Assembly: GCF_018320785.1 (NCBI RefSeq)
Contig: NC_054867.1
Span: 34,537,855 to 34,601,854, forward strand
From: Cheilinus undulatus
Lineage: Eukaryota; Chordata; Actinopteri; Labriformes; Labridae
DNA length: 64,000 nt
Direction: 5' to 3'
Shown here: positions 1 to 11,876 of the stretch, one piece after another
How positions within the stretch are numbered: the first letter of the stretch is position 1
Layout: every line of letters begins with the position of its first letter
Made by a program: the position numbers and the translations under genes
The notes under the pieces: model-generated
The model's database searches: none
What the model was told of the DNA's origin: nothing
Seen by the model: only the letters and a program-made list of their open reading frames with translations

Positions 1-2526
1 TGAGTTTTTCTTCAGTAATGTGCAGCAAAATTAATGTTTGATTCAGATAAGTTAGTGTTTTGGAGCAAAAAACTGGAGTAAAATAAAAATGAAATCACAT
101 TTTTATCACTTCTATTTATCTCATAGCTCTTTGTGAAGCTACCAACCTCCAGGTTGGACGTCATTAGCTTTTAAATCTCTTTGATTAACCTGGAGCCAAT
201 GTTGACACGTTTTAGGCATGCACGGGCAGTTTTACCATCAGGTAAATGTAGGATATTGCCTTGGGCCTCATGCTTCAAGAGGCCCCTTGAGAGTAATGGA
301 CTGGGAAGAGAATTTGGCTGTCAATTTTGGTGCAAACCAGCCCCTTACCACTGGTCAAACATGAGATATTTATTCCTCCGCCCCCTTTTACAGCCAAGTC
401 TAGCAAACTATTACAAAAGTGAGAATCAAATGCCATAGTCAACCAAAATGATGTGCATTCACTCTGTTTTCACTGTTTCTTGATGTTAAAGAGGAACATG
501 GTAGACAAAATATCCCAGTGGAAGTACATAAGAAGTTAGTGATTATTACCAAAAAAGGAGATAAAAAAATCATATTGGTCCCAAGGTGTGCCAGCCCACT
601 GAGAAAATGCCCTATGTGCAAGATTACCAGTTGAGCCATGCCCCTCAATGTAGTCATTATGGTGTAAATAAAAAATGAAGTATAACAGATCATTTATGCT
701 CAACAGTCCACTAGACTGAAGAAAGAACGGCCGTCCTCTGCTCAGCTGTGCCATTGTAGCTGTCCGTCTTTGTGCCCAGGTGAGTCACTATCATTGATAT
801 GTTTGCATTTTCTAGAAAACTCGGTAACATACTTTTGTGTCTTCTTTGCTGTGTTTGCTACTCTGGGTTGAACCAACCATTGCTCAATACTGCCCCGTGA
901 TTAGCGGCGGCCAGTATTGCAACATAAGGACAAAAAGGTCCATCTGTAACGGGAGCTTAAATGAGCCTTAAGTGTCAAATTACTGCCATTGGTTAAGATG
1001 TAGATTTGCATTTAAATAAGGGGCCTAGAGGGAATACAATGGCATCAGAACAGATTTTTTATTATCTAAAAGGCCCAACGACAAGGTCCGAGCCCCTAGA
1101 AGACTCAAAACGTCTCAATATCAAGCAAATGATAGTGGGAAAATAAACTGAAACAATGAAGTGGCAGATAACTTTTCAAGTGGAATGGCATACAATGAAT
1201 AAAAATGTATATGTGGCAGAAGCAGGAATATTGCACTAAAAATGACAACAATGTGCATTTTTTGTTTTCATGAGTTGCACCTGGCCTAGAAACATGTTAA
1301 AACAAAACAATGTGGTTGGTTTGACTTAAGATGATCTTCTGAGAAGTGATGAGGCTGTTTGGTATTTGAGTATTTATATTTCACAAGTGTGTTTGTCCTG
1401 AAGTTCTCTGGCTTTACTTGCTGATTGTTTTTAGTGAACTGAGGAAGGGCCTCGTGGGTCTTTGCCTGGAGCCTTGAAATGTTTAAATCTGCCCGTAAGA
1501 GTGTTTTTAACCTATATTTTATTTGCTTTTTTCAGTGACAACAAGACAAACATAGAATACAAAGCTCCAAGTAAGCAGTAATCCATGAATCCATTTAAAT
1601 TTAATCAGTTCTATTTATGTTTTGTTAAGAGATTTAAAGTCAGTCCACTTTCTCTATTTTCAGGAGCTTGAATATTATTGAAGCCTTAAAGCATGTGTAA
1701 ATTTCTCATCATGTTGTTCTTCCACAATGCACACCCAGTTTCTCTGAGTGGAGGGTCCTCCTTACACCATTTTCTTGCGATAGCCTCATTGATGCCGCTA
1801 AGAGTATTTCAGCCTTTCTTTGCTTTGTATGTTTTCTTGTCTTACATTACCCAGATAAAATACCTCAAAAGTCACGTGAAGTTTGTATCCTAATGTTGGT
1901 TTTATTCCTTTGCAATCTTCTTATCAGTACATTATTATTTTAATACAATGCCAAAAAACATCAACTTCCTGCTCTCCACGGTCTCCAGCAGGGCTGAGAG
2001 ACCAGTGAAAGTCTTTACTTCAAACCAACGGTGATACCTACAAGGGTTTTAATATAAATTTGTTTCCAAACTGTGTTTTATGTTTCTATTTTTTGTATTG
2101 TTCTCTTGAGAAATGGAGGCAGTTTTCTTTTCTTGCTAATAAAAACCTCTCAAAAGAAAAGACTTTTTAACAAAATCATGTGATCTTCCTCTTTAGTATA
2201 AACCCACATGACCACACACATCATATAAGCTTGTCATTAATGGTAAAAGGTGTTTAATTTCAAAGGAAAGCAACCCAAAAAAAAGGGCTGGTTTTCCTTC
2301 TTTTTGGTTTCTTTTGCCGTGTTTCTTTTGGTCTTTTAAGCTCTGGACAGCTGTGTGACTGATTGTGTGCTCATATTTAGAGCAGACGATATTCTCTACA
2401 TGATATAACTGAAACAACCTAACAGGAAATAATCTGAATACATGTATGTTGAGGAAACCATGCCATGACTGATGTAAGGCTGGCATCAGTGAAAACTGAC
2501 TGTCCACCAGTCTCTAGGTCACTCAC
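1..2526. other. presumed twf2 intron, no exon recognised
   Basis: This AT-rich stretch lies downstream of the twf2 first exon on the minus strand and is most simply its first intron. I looked for the conserved twinfilin segments that follow the first exon and did not recognise them. The short open frames here look random. The stretch at about 210-330, with a run of GGCC-rich bases, may be repeat-derived but I cannot name a family. Confidence 0.4.
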
Positions 2527-2623
2527 CATCTTGGATGCGCACCTTGATGAGGCGCACCGCTCCACCTCTTGCCCTGGCCAGGAAGTCCCTCAGCTCTGGC
2601 GTCACCACAAGTGCGAGGAACAT
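2527..2623 (-). CDS. twf2: twinfilin-2, first coding exon only
   Basis: Twinfilin binds actin monomers and caps filament ends through two ADF-homology domains. Only the first coding exon is in the window. Read on the minus strand it gives MFLALVVTPELRDFLARA, then RGGAVRLIKVRIQD, which matches the start of the first ADF-H domain of vertebrate twinfilin-2 (human has TEELKEFFAKARAGSVRLIK). It ends at a consensus donor (ATG|GTGAGT) in phase 1, so the next codon becomes Glu if the following exon starts AG, as in human. The extreme N-terminus differs from the mammalian MAHQTG-type start. The other exons must lie left of position 1 or be unrecognised in 1-2500. In human, TWF2 also lies close to WDR82 and GLYCTK, which supports the call. 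Identity rests on about 25 residues plus synteny. Confidence 0.75.
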
Positions 2624-3000
2624 GGCGGGTCAGTGGTCTCTTCCTCCCGCCAGGAGCTGTCACAGGGGAAAGTGGGAGACGAGATGCAGCAACAGACCGG
2701 ACTGAAGGCCCAAATAATCAGTCCAAGAATAAGACACCAAGTCCACAATAAAGAGCCTGTTGTAGAAATGTCCTTTAGTCTAATGAAGTCTCTGATCTGA
2801 CCACCAAAGAGGACTGATCCTGAGTGAGTCTGGACTCGCTGAGAGATTGAGACAGTGTGAGAAGGGACATGTAACTAGGACAGTATCATGTGAACACAGA
2901 GAGGGAACCTGATCATCTCTCTCCCAAATTTAGCTCTCACTGGCTGTCCGGCCCTGTGCACCGGCCTGTAAACCCCCCACCACCACACAACCACTACACA
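2624..3000 (-). promoter_or_regulatory. twf2: twf2 5' UTR and promoter region
   Basis: The bases just upstream of the twf2 ATG (2624-2720 on the plus strand) are more GC-rich than the surroundings and hold no in-frame splice acceptor, so the ATG exon is probably also the transcribed first exon. A promoter is inferred within a few hundred bases. No TATA box was identified. Confidence 0.35.
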
Positions 3001-4160
3001 GGGACCTACACAGCACAGAAAGACTGTGACCTGCAAACCTAGTTACCAACTTCTGATTCGACAACAATTAAAGTCAGGTGTATTGTCTCCATGTTGGCAA
3101 TGTGTACGATTTATGAGCCAGTCAGGCCAGCATGAAAACCACCTGTTGTTTCTGTGTGAAGAACCAGGTCAAACTAACATACACAACCAATAGCACTGCA
3201 AACATCATAGATCCTCATACACCAAGCTTCTTCGAAGTAAGGCAATCAAACTTATAACTCTGCTGTACTTCCCTCAAGGTACAGGTACACTACAAGTCCA
3301 TATGGTGCAGAAAGTGTGGAACCGACTCACTAACTCACAAAACTAACTAGAAATTAGAAAAAGTCAAAATAACGAGAAGTCAATGAGATGAAGCAGTAAT
3401 GACAATAAGTCATAATTTTAAGTCTTTTTAAAAAAATCTTATCTTTTAAATATGACTTACCATCTCACAATTTTCACTTTGATTTTTCTTTTTCTGTGAC
3501 AGAAATTGGCTCCCATACTTTGGGTACCTCTTGTTGAATCACAATATTTACTCAGAACCAACTATTGTGAAATGGGATGCTCTATTAAGTGTTAAGTTTC
3601 ATGCTGAAATTTTCATGTGATCTCCACGGTTATAGAAAACAGCTCCATGAGTGACATGGGCTGTCCAGAATACTAGGAAGGGGACTTTTATTCTAGCAAG
3701 TTTCAAGGTTACAGTAATATAAGAGGAGTTTGTCTCAGCTGTTTCTATCTTTAAAATAAATGAGCAACAGTGAGTTTAGAGTCAACGTATTTAAATATTG
3801 CTTTAGAAAGGTGGGAGTTTGGAAATGTTACACAATTTATCTTTGTCCTTGGTACACCTCTCATCTTACACCACACGACCGCTGCGATGGTCAACAGATT
3901 GTGTAAGATGTTTTGCTGGCATTGATCAGCGACCATGATGTCAGCATTAAACCTAATATTAGACCTAGGGTAATAATTAAGGGGACCTAGAAACTTATGT
4001 TAAGCATTGTACAATAAATTCAACTGATGACTAGACAAAATAAATATGGTATAGATGTGGTTATTATAGCCTAAATACCAATATGCAATTTCTATCAACA
4101 TAATATTTCTAACTAATCCAGACCCTTAAAGGGCAATAATCATGTCTTTAATACTGGATC
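3001..4160. other. intergenic, twf2 to wdr82 3' end
   Basis: No gene is visible. It contains a short (CA)n run at about 4182-4200, at its edge. A TTTATT at about 4164-4169 (AATAAA on the minus strand) is a candidate poly(A) signal for wdr82. Confidence 0.4.
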
Positions 4161-4419
4161 TCTCAATGCCTCATTTATTACACACACACACACACCACAA
4201 ACACACTCTAACATCCAATAATAAATCAGACAAAACATCTTACAAAGAAACGGTTTAATATTAAATAGAAATATAAAAAAATTATAGACAAATGATGTAT
4301 TTGTGCGGACTACTTATTTACAATTGGTATTTCATGGGCCGTAGTTCCAGTGAAATTTACACACAGCTGCCCCCTGCTGGTCACTTTTACTCTTTACAAC
4401 AGAAGCCTTGCTAACTTCA

Positions 4420-7400
4420 TTAGTCGTCGATGGTGGGAAGCCAGAACGCCTGAAAGATGAGAAGAAATGAAAGGTGTTGAGTCACAAAAGAACCATTCAG
4501 TGTTGTCTTGTAATGGTTTTTGTAATGTGTGGTAAAATATGTGATCGGAGGTGAGGTTTTATGGTTTCTGGCATTGGGAAATAACAAGCAATGCACTAAA
4601 TAAGATGAAACTTGCTGAGTCTTTGTGGGCAGACAATAAAATGAGAAGAAAATGACCAAGAAGTCATTTAGAAGTTATGATTAAATAACTCATTCAGGTC
4701 TTTCTACTCACCATGTTGGAGCAGGCACTGGCAAACGTCATGAACTTTGGGTTAAACTGCAGACAGGTGATTGGCCCTGTGTGTTTTCCATCTAGTAAAG
4801 CCACTTTCATACCACTCTCTGCGTTCCACACATGAATTTTCCCATCTTCAGAACCTGAGTAATAGGAATAATCCATGAAAATGTGAGCCATGGTTGTTTG
4901 AGGGCTAAGTCTTGCCTGTACTGACTCTTGCCTTGTCAAAAGAACACATTTAGATGGTAAAGTGGATTCAAAGTTATGGCGTTAAGAATATACAGTTGGA
5001 AAAACAAGAGTGAAAGTTTACTCTTAACTCACCGATCATGACAAACTGAGAGTCTGGGGTGAATGATGCCTCCAGTGTCACAGCCTTACTGTTGTTGTAG
5101 CCCTGTTTAGTGAACAAACAACAGCATCTGTGAGCCTCTAAATTGTGCACGTGTTTTACATCTCTAGTTTTTAACTAGAATGTTTCCCAAATTGTGATCC
5201 ACATGCAAATAGATCCTTGTGCATTCAAGTATCAGTTATTCCAACATATAATGGGTGCTATAAATTGTCCCTTACCCCAAAGGAATGTAGTACTGCGCCC
5301 TTAAAAGCATCTAAGATGCGAAGGGCTCCTCCGTTAGTTGAAACAAGGATGAGTTTCCCATCATTGCTAAACTTGAGTCCCGTCCACTCGCATGTCCGGT
5401 CATACTGGAGCTTGAAGGTTGCAAAGGGACCCTGTCAACAAGAAGGATCATCAATATAAACATTTCATATCACAATGAATCAGCACTCGCACATTCTTAC
5501 ACTCACAATTCTTACCTTATCAAATGAACGCAGATCATAAAGTTTAACCATCTCTGAATTTATTCCTGCAGCAAAAATAAGACCCTCTGGGTCAAAGGAG
5601 CAAACTGGCTTCCCCTGCAGGTGCATCAGACCCTAAAAAGAAAAGATGACAAAAGGGGATCAGTATTTAGAAGAAAAAACTGTCCTATTTACATACCAAT
5701 GCAACAGCAAGAGGGCTGCACAATTTCACCAAAAGGTACTCACCTGGCAGTTAGGAGACCGCAAGTCCCAGAGTCTGATTGTTTTATCTAATGAACCAGA
5801 AATAAATGTGTCATCCACAGGAGACATGGACAAAGACGTCACTCTGGTACAAAAGAGCAGAAAACATGAGAATGCATCACTTTCAGCAAAGACCTCTGTG
5901 TCAGAGATGGGTACTGAAAGAATAAGGAGATCTTCAGCTCTCACCTTTTGTTATGCCCAGGAAAGTAGCGAATGTATTTGTTGTCATGAAGTGACAGGTA
6001 CCGGATAGTATCTTCAAAGATGATAAAACAACAACACATTAGCAACAGAAGCAACAAGCGTGTCAAATATCTGCACAACATTGATTACAGACAGTTCTGA
6101 TGAGTTGACTCAACCGTGGGCAAGGCAGTCACTTGTACAGTTAGCTCCTGTATGGGGCATAATCACAGACCCTCAAACTGTACAAACAACTACCTCAGAC
6201 CAAAGTGAGTAGTGCCTCCTTGTGATCCAGCATTTGTCCTTGAGGGTCTCCCATTCCATTCCAGTCAAACCAGTGAACACATTCTAAAGCTGATAATTTC
6301 TATGTTCAAAAAGCCATTCAACATATCATCTTTTCTTGTAATCTAGAGAGGTAGACCTCATTCAGAGTTAAAACAAATATTTTCTACTGCAGTGCATTAT
6401 CTGCTGATAGACATCTTAACATGTTATAACACCACCACACTCAGCTCAACTTAAATTGTATTCATGCAGTTACAGGACAAAAACTACCCCCAAATACTGG
6501 TGCATCCACATACCATCGATTTTGTTGGAACTGTAGACCACAGTGTTGGCAGCATGCGTGTACCTGATCAGATCCACTCCATACTTTTTACTGTACAGGG
6601 TCCTTTTGGGTCTGCCATGGATCAGATAATAAGAAGAGAAGGGTGATAAATATTTGCATTACAAAAAAAGATTGATGTGAATCATGATTACACGCATTTA
6701 ACAAATTATACTTCACATGTAACAGTCTTGATGCAGTGAGACTTTTTGTTTCAAGTCTTTTAATGGTGAAATGCAGGAGACATAGAAAATGTATTACTGC
6801 TTTTGAGCTTCTATATCTAATTATCATAACGCTTTGTTCACAGCTGTGTACCCAATTACTACAGATACATTACTGTTAAAAAAATACTGAAAGGATGCAA
6901 GTAAACTGTTACTCAAATTGAAGCTCACTTAAATGGATGCAACCTCTAACCGCTCTTCCAATTTTCCTTAATGTCCCAATTTTATGTAAGCTTTTGTCTA
7001 CTCTGCATTTAATGCCATGAGCTGGTTCTTAGTGCCTCTATATGTTCTCTTATTGGAGACTTTACCCCTACCATCACTTTTATTGGCTTTTTATTCTGTT
7101 TTACATGATGATAATTATTTCATTTTACTGCCTAAATCCTTCAGAAGTTTATATTCTGATTTCATAATTTCGACCCCTTTCTAATGGTTTTACCTAGTCT
7201 TATCGTTTGATTCTTTTCTGTCTCTTCCTAATATTTAATATAATACATAATGTTCCTACTATGCTCTTACATCTCTGGGTCTCCATTTATGTAGTTGGTT
7301 CCTGTCTTCACCTAGGTTATTCGGGGTTTTTATGATGCATTTTTTAGCTTTACATGATATGTTATTGGGTTTTTATCATGCATTTCCTGGGTTCTGATGT

Positions 7401-7955
7401 CGTTTGGGTAAATAATGCTGGCTGAATTTCTCATGGATTCTTTTGGTGTTGGAGCTTTGCCTTTCCTGTTGAGTTCTGCAAATCAATGTTTCAGTCATTT
7501 CACAAATACTGACATACTACGTGCATATTTGACTGGATATTTCTTTCACTTCTATCTTCATAAGAGACAAATTGCACAAGACTACTGCTTACAATCACAT
7601 TACGTTGATTTAAAACATATGATAGTGACATTATGTGTTTTTTCTACGTTTAAAAAAATCATTTACGGACAGAAATTTTACATCTCATACAGTGGTGGTT
7701 TGCAGAGTAGCAGGCCTCGCTAACTAGCATAGCAAGCTGCATAGCTAACATAAAAAATAACAATAAGACTGAAATAGATGAAATCTGATCTTACTTTCCC
7801 TCTTGGCAGTCGTACAAAACTAATGAATCGTCGTCGCTGCTGGAAATAATTGTTTCTCCATTAGAACTGAAATCGAAGCAGTTAATTTTGTCCGAGTTTT
7901 CTCGAAACACCTTAGCCACTCTGAAGCTCCGCAGCACATTGTCCGTCAGCTTCAT
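4420..7955 (-). CDS. wdr82: WD repeat protein 82, complete
   Basis: WDR82 is the WD40 subunit that ties SETD1A/B histone H3K4 methyltransferase complexes to RNA polymerase II with Ser5-phosphorylated CTD, and it also works in a PP1 (PNUTS-TOX4) complex. Nine minus-strand coding exons: 7795-7955, 6514-6611, 5945-6011, 5744-5843, 5516-5632, 5276-5431, 5033-5102, 4712-4854 and 4420-4449. They sum to 942 nt, 313 aa plus stop, the same length as human WDR82. Every junction is GT-AG with consistent phase. The start [17 protein letters not shown] and the end AFWLPTIDD are near-identical to mammals, as are the WD blades [19 protein letters not shown] and [15 protein letters not shown]. The start is the first ATG of the CpG-rich first exon. 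Nothing is broken. Confidence is very high because conservation covers the whole protein. Confidence 0.97.
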
Positions 7956-8330
7956 GATGGCCTCTATGTGAGTCTGAGGGGAAGCAGGCCCTCCTTTAGC
8001 TCTGATTCGACTTACAGATGTCCCTTATGAAGACTGTTTTAAATCTGTAGATGCAACAGTGGTGCTAACTGTTAATTTTAAGAATTTAGGCTCGAAAAAG
8101 GCGACCAAATCCCGCCTATGGTACTTCTAGTCTAAGGTAGTAGTAAGGAGGGAGGGAAAAGCACCGCCTTCGCCATGTCGGTGACGCGCATATTCATAAT
8201 CTGGCACGCGCTTTTGGCGGACCAAATGATTTGTTATCGCGATAGTTCCTACGCCATGGCTGGTGTAATCGTTGCACGAGTGACCGTGGTAACTGGTGAC
8301 TCAGCCGACTGCATCTGCCGTTGTCGTAGT
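7956..8330 (-). promoter_or_regulatory. wdr82: wdr82 CpG-rich promoter region
   Basis: The stretch upstream of the wdr82 start is unusually rich in CG dinucleotides for this window (for example around 8160-8300), which fits a housekeeping promoter. A plus-strand candidate leader exon for glyctk lies about 840 bp away, so the region may drive both directions. Inferred from composition only. Confidence 0.45.
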
Positions 8331-8599
8331 ATTAAAAGTTGATGAAAACGCGGTGTCTCAGATGAAGCATTTGTTTCGTGCATTTGTACATGCCAGTAGA
8401 GTTTTCTTCTAGTATTAAGGTAAAATCTTCAAATCTGGCATTCGCCAGGAAAAATCGTTTTCGACAGATGTAACTACGGCAATCACAGACTGTATGGCTA
8501 AAACGCCAATTAACACGGGCACTAGTTAAACCGATACACCAGTGTAACACTCTGCACAGAAGAGTTTAAATAAAACCGAGACCACTATTTCCCAAAAGC

Positions 8600-8870
8600 A
8601 GAGAGTCAATAATAATATACCTCAGATTTTATAACAAGTCGATGAGAACGGTTTATCTTATTTTTTACATTCACCGAGTTGGACAACGTCATGTTATTTG
8701 TCTGGATATCAAGCAGCCTCTGGTCCAGCACTTTCCAAAACAGCTGACAGTTAGACAACCTTTTCTGTTTTCCTTCCACTTCCAGGCTTTTCCCTGGCAG
8801 CAAAATGGACGCAAGCCAAGTGAAGAAGAATCAGGAAGCAAGGATTTTGTCCTCACAAGCACAGAAGTCT
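8600..8870 (+). other. candidate glyctk leader exon with uORF
   Basis: An ATG at 8802 in a good context opens MDASQVKKNQEARIL and runs to a strong splice donor (TCTGAG|GTAAGA) ending at 8870. The next convincing acceptor downstream on this strand is at 11845, the first glyctk exon. Joined there in phase, the frame meets a TGA at 11867-11869, seven bases before the glyctk ATG, so it would be an upstream ORF of about 30 codons and not part of glyctk. It could instead be the first exon of a gene I do not recognise. The exon's 5' end is not defined. Confidence 0.35.
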
Positions 8871-11845
8871 GAGGTAAGAATTGACCTTCGTAGTTTTGAA
8901 AGCACCCGCTAGTTTTTGTTTAGTGAAAAGCTCGAACTTTGGCTCGCGACAGAGCAAGAAGTGGACGGTGACCATGGTAACGTACAAATCTCAGGTGCAT
9001 GTTATGTCCGGTCAAAATTATCCCGCTATTTTATGTTATCATTCCTTATCTCAACGACTGCTACATTTTTTTCAGCATAAAGTGTTGAGTAACCGACATA
9101 TTTAGAAATTTATAAACTAGCAAAAGTATGAGAAACTGTGTAATCAAATAATTATTTTAAGACTGTCATGCTGGAGTTATCAGGGGCAAATCACGGACAC
9201 ATGCATGGGCTACACCAAAGACTAAGTCATGATTTAGCCTGGCTTAGTGATCCAAATATGATGTATACTGTAGATAAACACAGTTATCAAACATGTTTGA
9301 GATAATATTAATGGTTAATAATTTGTTGACACACTTTTGTTTTTGTGTTTTTGTTTTTTGAAGCAAAAAATCCCCATATTTTATGGTCTTAGACTTTGGT
9401 AGAAGGATTTTTTTTTAGTAATAAGCAGTCTTTAAATTTTAAGACATATTTTTTCTGTGTATATATTTTTTTTACATTTTAATAGACTTTCTTATGACTA
9501 AGTAAACTGCTGGTCAAGAAAATGCAAATTAAAGAAAATGATTGGCTCTTGCAAATAGATGATATTCATTATGTTTGCTGGATAAGTCCAAAATAATTGT
9601 TGAATCAAATTCTCCTAATGGAATACCTGTTTCCCCTAATTTTAGGTAAAAAAAAACAGCACTTTAATCCAGCAGTCCTTGATTTGCAGCATTACTTTCT
9701 GCCCAAACCTAGCCAGTGATGTGAACAGTAAAGTTTTATGTCTTAAAGGACAGAATATGAAACCACATATGGGTCACAGAAAGGTATAGAGAAAGGCAGT
9801 GCCAAAGAAGATATTTTTTCAACAATTTGGTACCAGGATTTTGATTGCAGTTGATTTTGTAGTACCTTAAATGTTCGACTAAGTAAGGAGAGATGCCCTC
9901 TGAAGGACCCGAAATGTGGAGTGTGATTTAGCAGTGTCCAGATCACTGATCTGGACTTGATGCTGTGATCCTTGTGGAGCCTATAGATGGCCTTGTTGAG
10001 GCTCTTGACTTGCTGAGTGAGGCTGAAGTGTTGGGAATGCACGTCTCCTGGGCCAAAACAAAGATCTGGGCTTTTGGGGATTCCTTGAATGCTGCCATTG
10101 AAACTGTGTCTGTGAATGATAAGAGCATGGGGGGCGATGGGTTTTCTGAGCAAGACAGTGTGGCGTTCTCAGTATCTTAGCATGAAAGTCAGAGTCTTTT
10201 GGTCTTTGGTCCTCCCAGTCTTACTATACTCTTGTTAGGCCTTGATGTTGACTGATAGCAAGAGGCTACCGCAGTGCTAAATCATAGGATAGTCTATCCC
10301 TAACCCTCACCATTTACCCAATGTGCACAAAGGTAAAGTAAATCTCGATAGGCAGCACAAATCAACAAAACACCGGCTGGAGTCCTTTGTGACAACTTCT
10401 CTTCAGCGCATTTTGAGGTATTGTTGGCAAGACCGTGTGTCTTATGCTGATGTGCTCAGGAGAGCAGGGATGGGAAGGGCCAGCTGCCTGATATGGGAAA
10501 AGTAGCTGCACTTTCTGGGCACCTGCTTTCCAGCTCTCTGCATACTGGGTGCCCAGTGAGCTGGTCCAGAGGTGATGGCATGTGTCATGAGAGGGACCCT
10601 TAGAACAAAGATTTTAATAAAAATTATTTCTTAACTACCTGCCACTTTAATAACTGTAAATAAGGGTCTCAGATGTCGTAGACAAAATGCATTCTAACAC
10701 TCATGGCCCACTCACATGTTTTGTTTTCAAACAGAATGACATAGAAAACCAGTGTGACCAGTATGCATTCAGTTAGAACTAGCACCAGGCTGGGTGCACT
10801 TTGTACTATGCTATGGGCTGAATGGCTCAAAGTCTTTTAGATATGCACACGAGTTTCATCACTGTTGACAATGCCAATGTGCTCACCAGCACTAAGCAAA
10901 CTTCTGGTGTCACTGGAACCTAAATTTTGTTCAAAAATCTAACTAACAAGACAATCACACAGCTCTGATGTTGGTAGCTTCATGTGTCCTGCAGTCCATT
11001 CAAGTCAATCATTACACATACGGTACACAACTCTTGCGAGTATTTGGTCAGAGTTTTGCAGCGCTGCCTGACTGCAGAGTTGTAGAGTTCCGAATAACAG
11101 GCTTCATCAGGAATACACACGCTTCATATCCCAAGTACCACCTCCACAGGTAGGCACACACACAAGTTTTCAGATAGCACTGTTTTTATGGGAAATATAT
11201 CACCATGTTAAGATGAAAATGGCTGTTGTCCATGGAGGGTTTTGCTGTCTCAGCCTTTTAAGATAAGCTAACAGCTAACATATAGGCATACAACAACACT
11301 GCTCACTATTGTTATTCAGGATCATTTCGATTTGATCATAATGACATTAGAACATTGACATTAGAAATTTGATTTGTAAAATTATACTAAGAACATTTCT
11401 TGCCTCTGGCTTTGATTGGACCACTGGGTTTCTAGATATTTTACTTTACTATAAATTTCTATGGTATTTAAATTTGAAGCCTTACCCATGTGATTTGAGC
11501 TTAATATTTCACACTACACTATGCCATAAAAAGTGACCTCTAACATCTGCACTCAAAAAATCTTTATTCCAAAATGTGTCCACACTGCTGCTTGGAAATA
11601 AAAAATGTGTCTTTTGAAAGAGTGGTGAATATAATAATGAACTAAGATAATATAGACTTCCCATTCTGTATCTCACTATCTTATGGAGGTTAGGCTGGCC
11701 TTGAACTAACAAAACCATTTTGGAATAACAGCAAAATATCTGCCCCTTTCCCTCTATTTAAACTGTAACAGAACTGGTCTGTTCTTAAATGATGTTACTG
11801 TGCCTAGTTCCTTCATTAATTTTGGCCTTAATATTTATGTTTCAG
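8871..11845 (+). other. presumed glyctk first intron with repeat debris
   Basis: No conserved protein segment is seen except the LINE fragment listed separately. The rest is AT-rich with several homopolymer runs (around 9350-9480). The poly-A/T content and absence of consistent reading frames point to intron or intergenic DNA. Confidence 0.4.
9950..10610 (+). mobile_element. degraded LINE ORF2 fragment
   Basis: Frame fragments resemble the back half of a non-LTR reverse transcriptase ORF: VEALDLLSEAEVLGMHVSWA, then KTKIWAFGDSL, then (after a gap and frame changes) LESFVTTSLQRILRYCWQDR and DVLRRAGMGRASCL. The order matches the post-catalytic RT region and the C-terminal tail typical of fish LINEs (I/Nimb-like in flavour; family not certain). 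Many stops and frame shifts and no tail or target-site duplication seen, so this is an old, broken fragment inside the presumed glyctk leader intron. Confidence 0.6.
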
Positions 11846-11876
11846 ACAGTTAGTGCTCAGACCAGCTGAACTGCCC

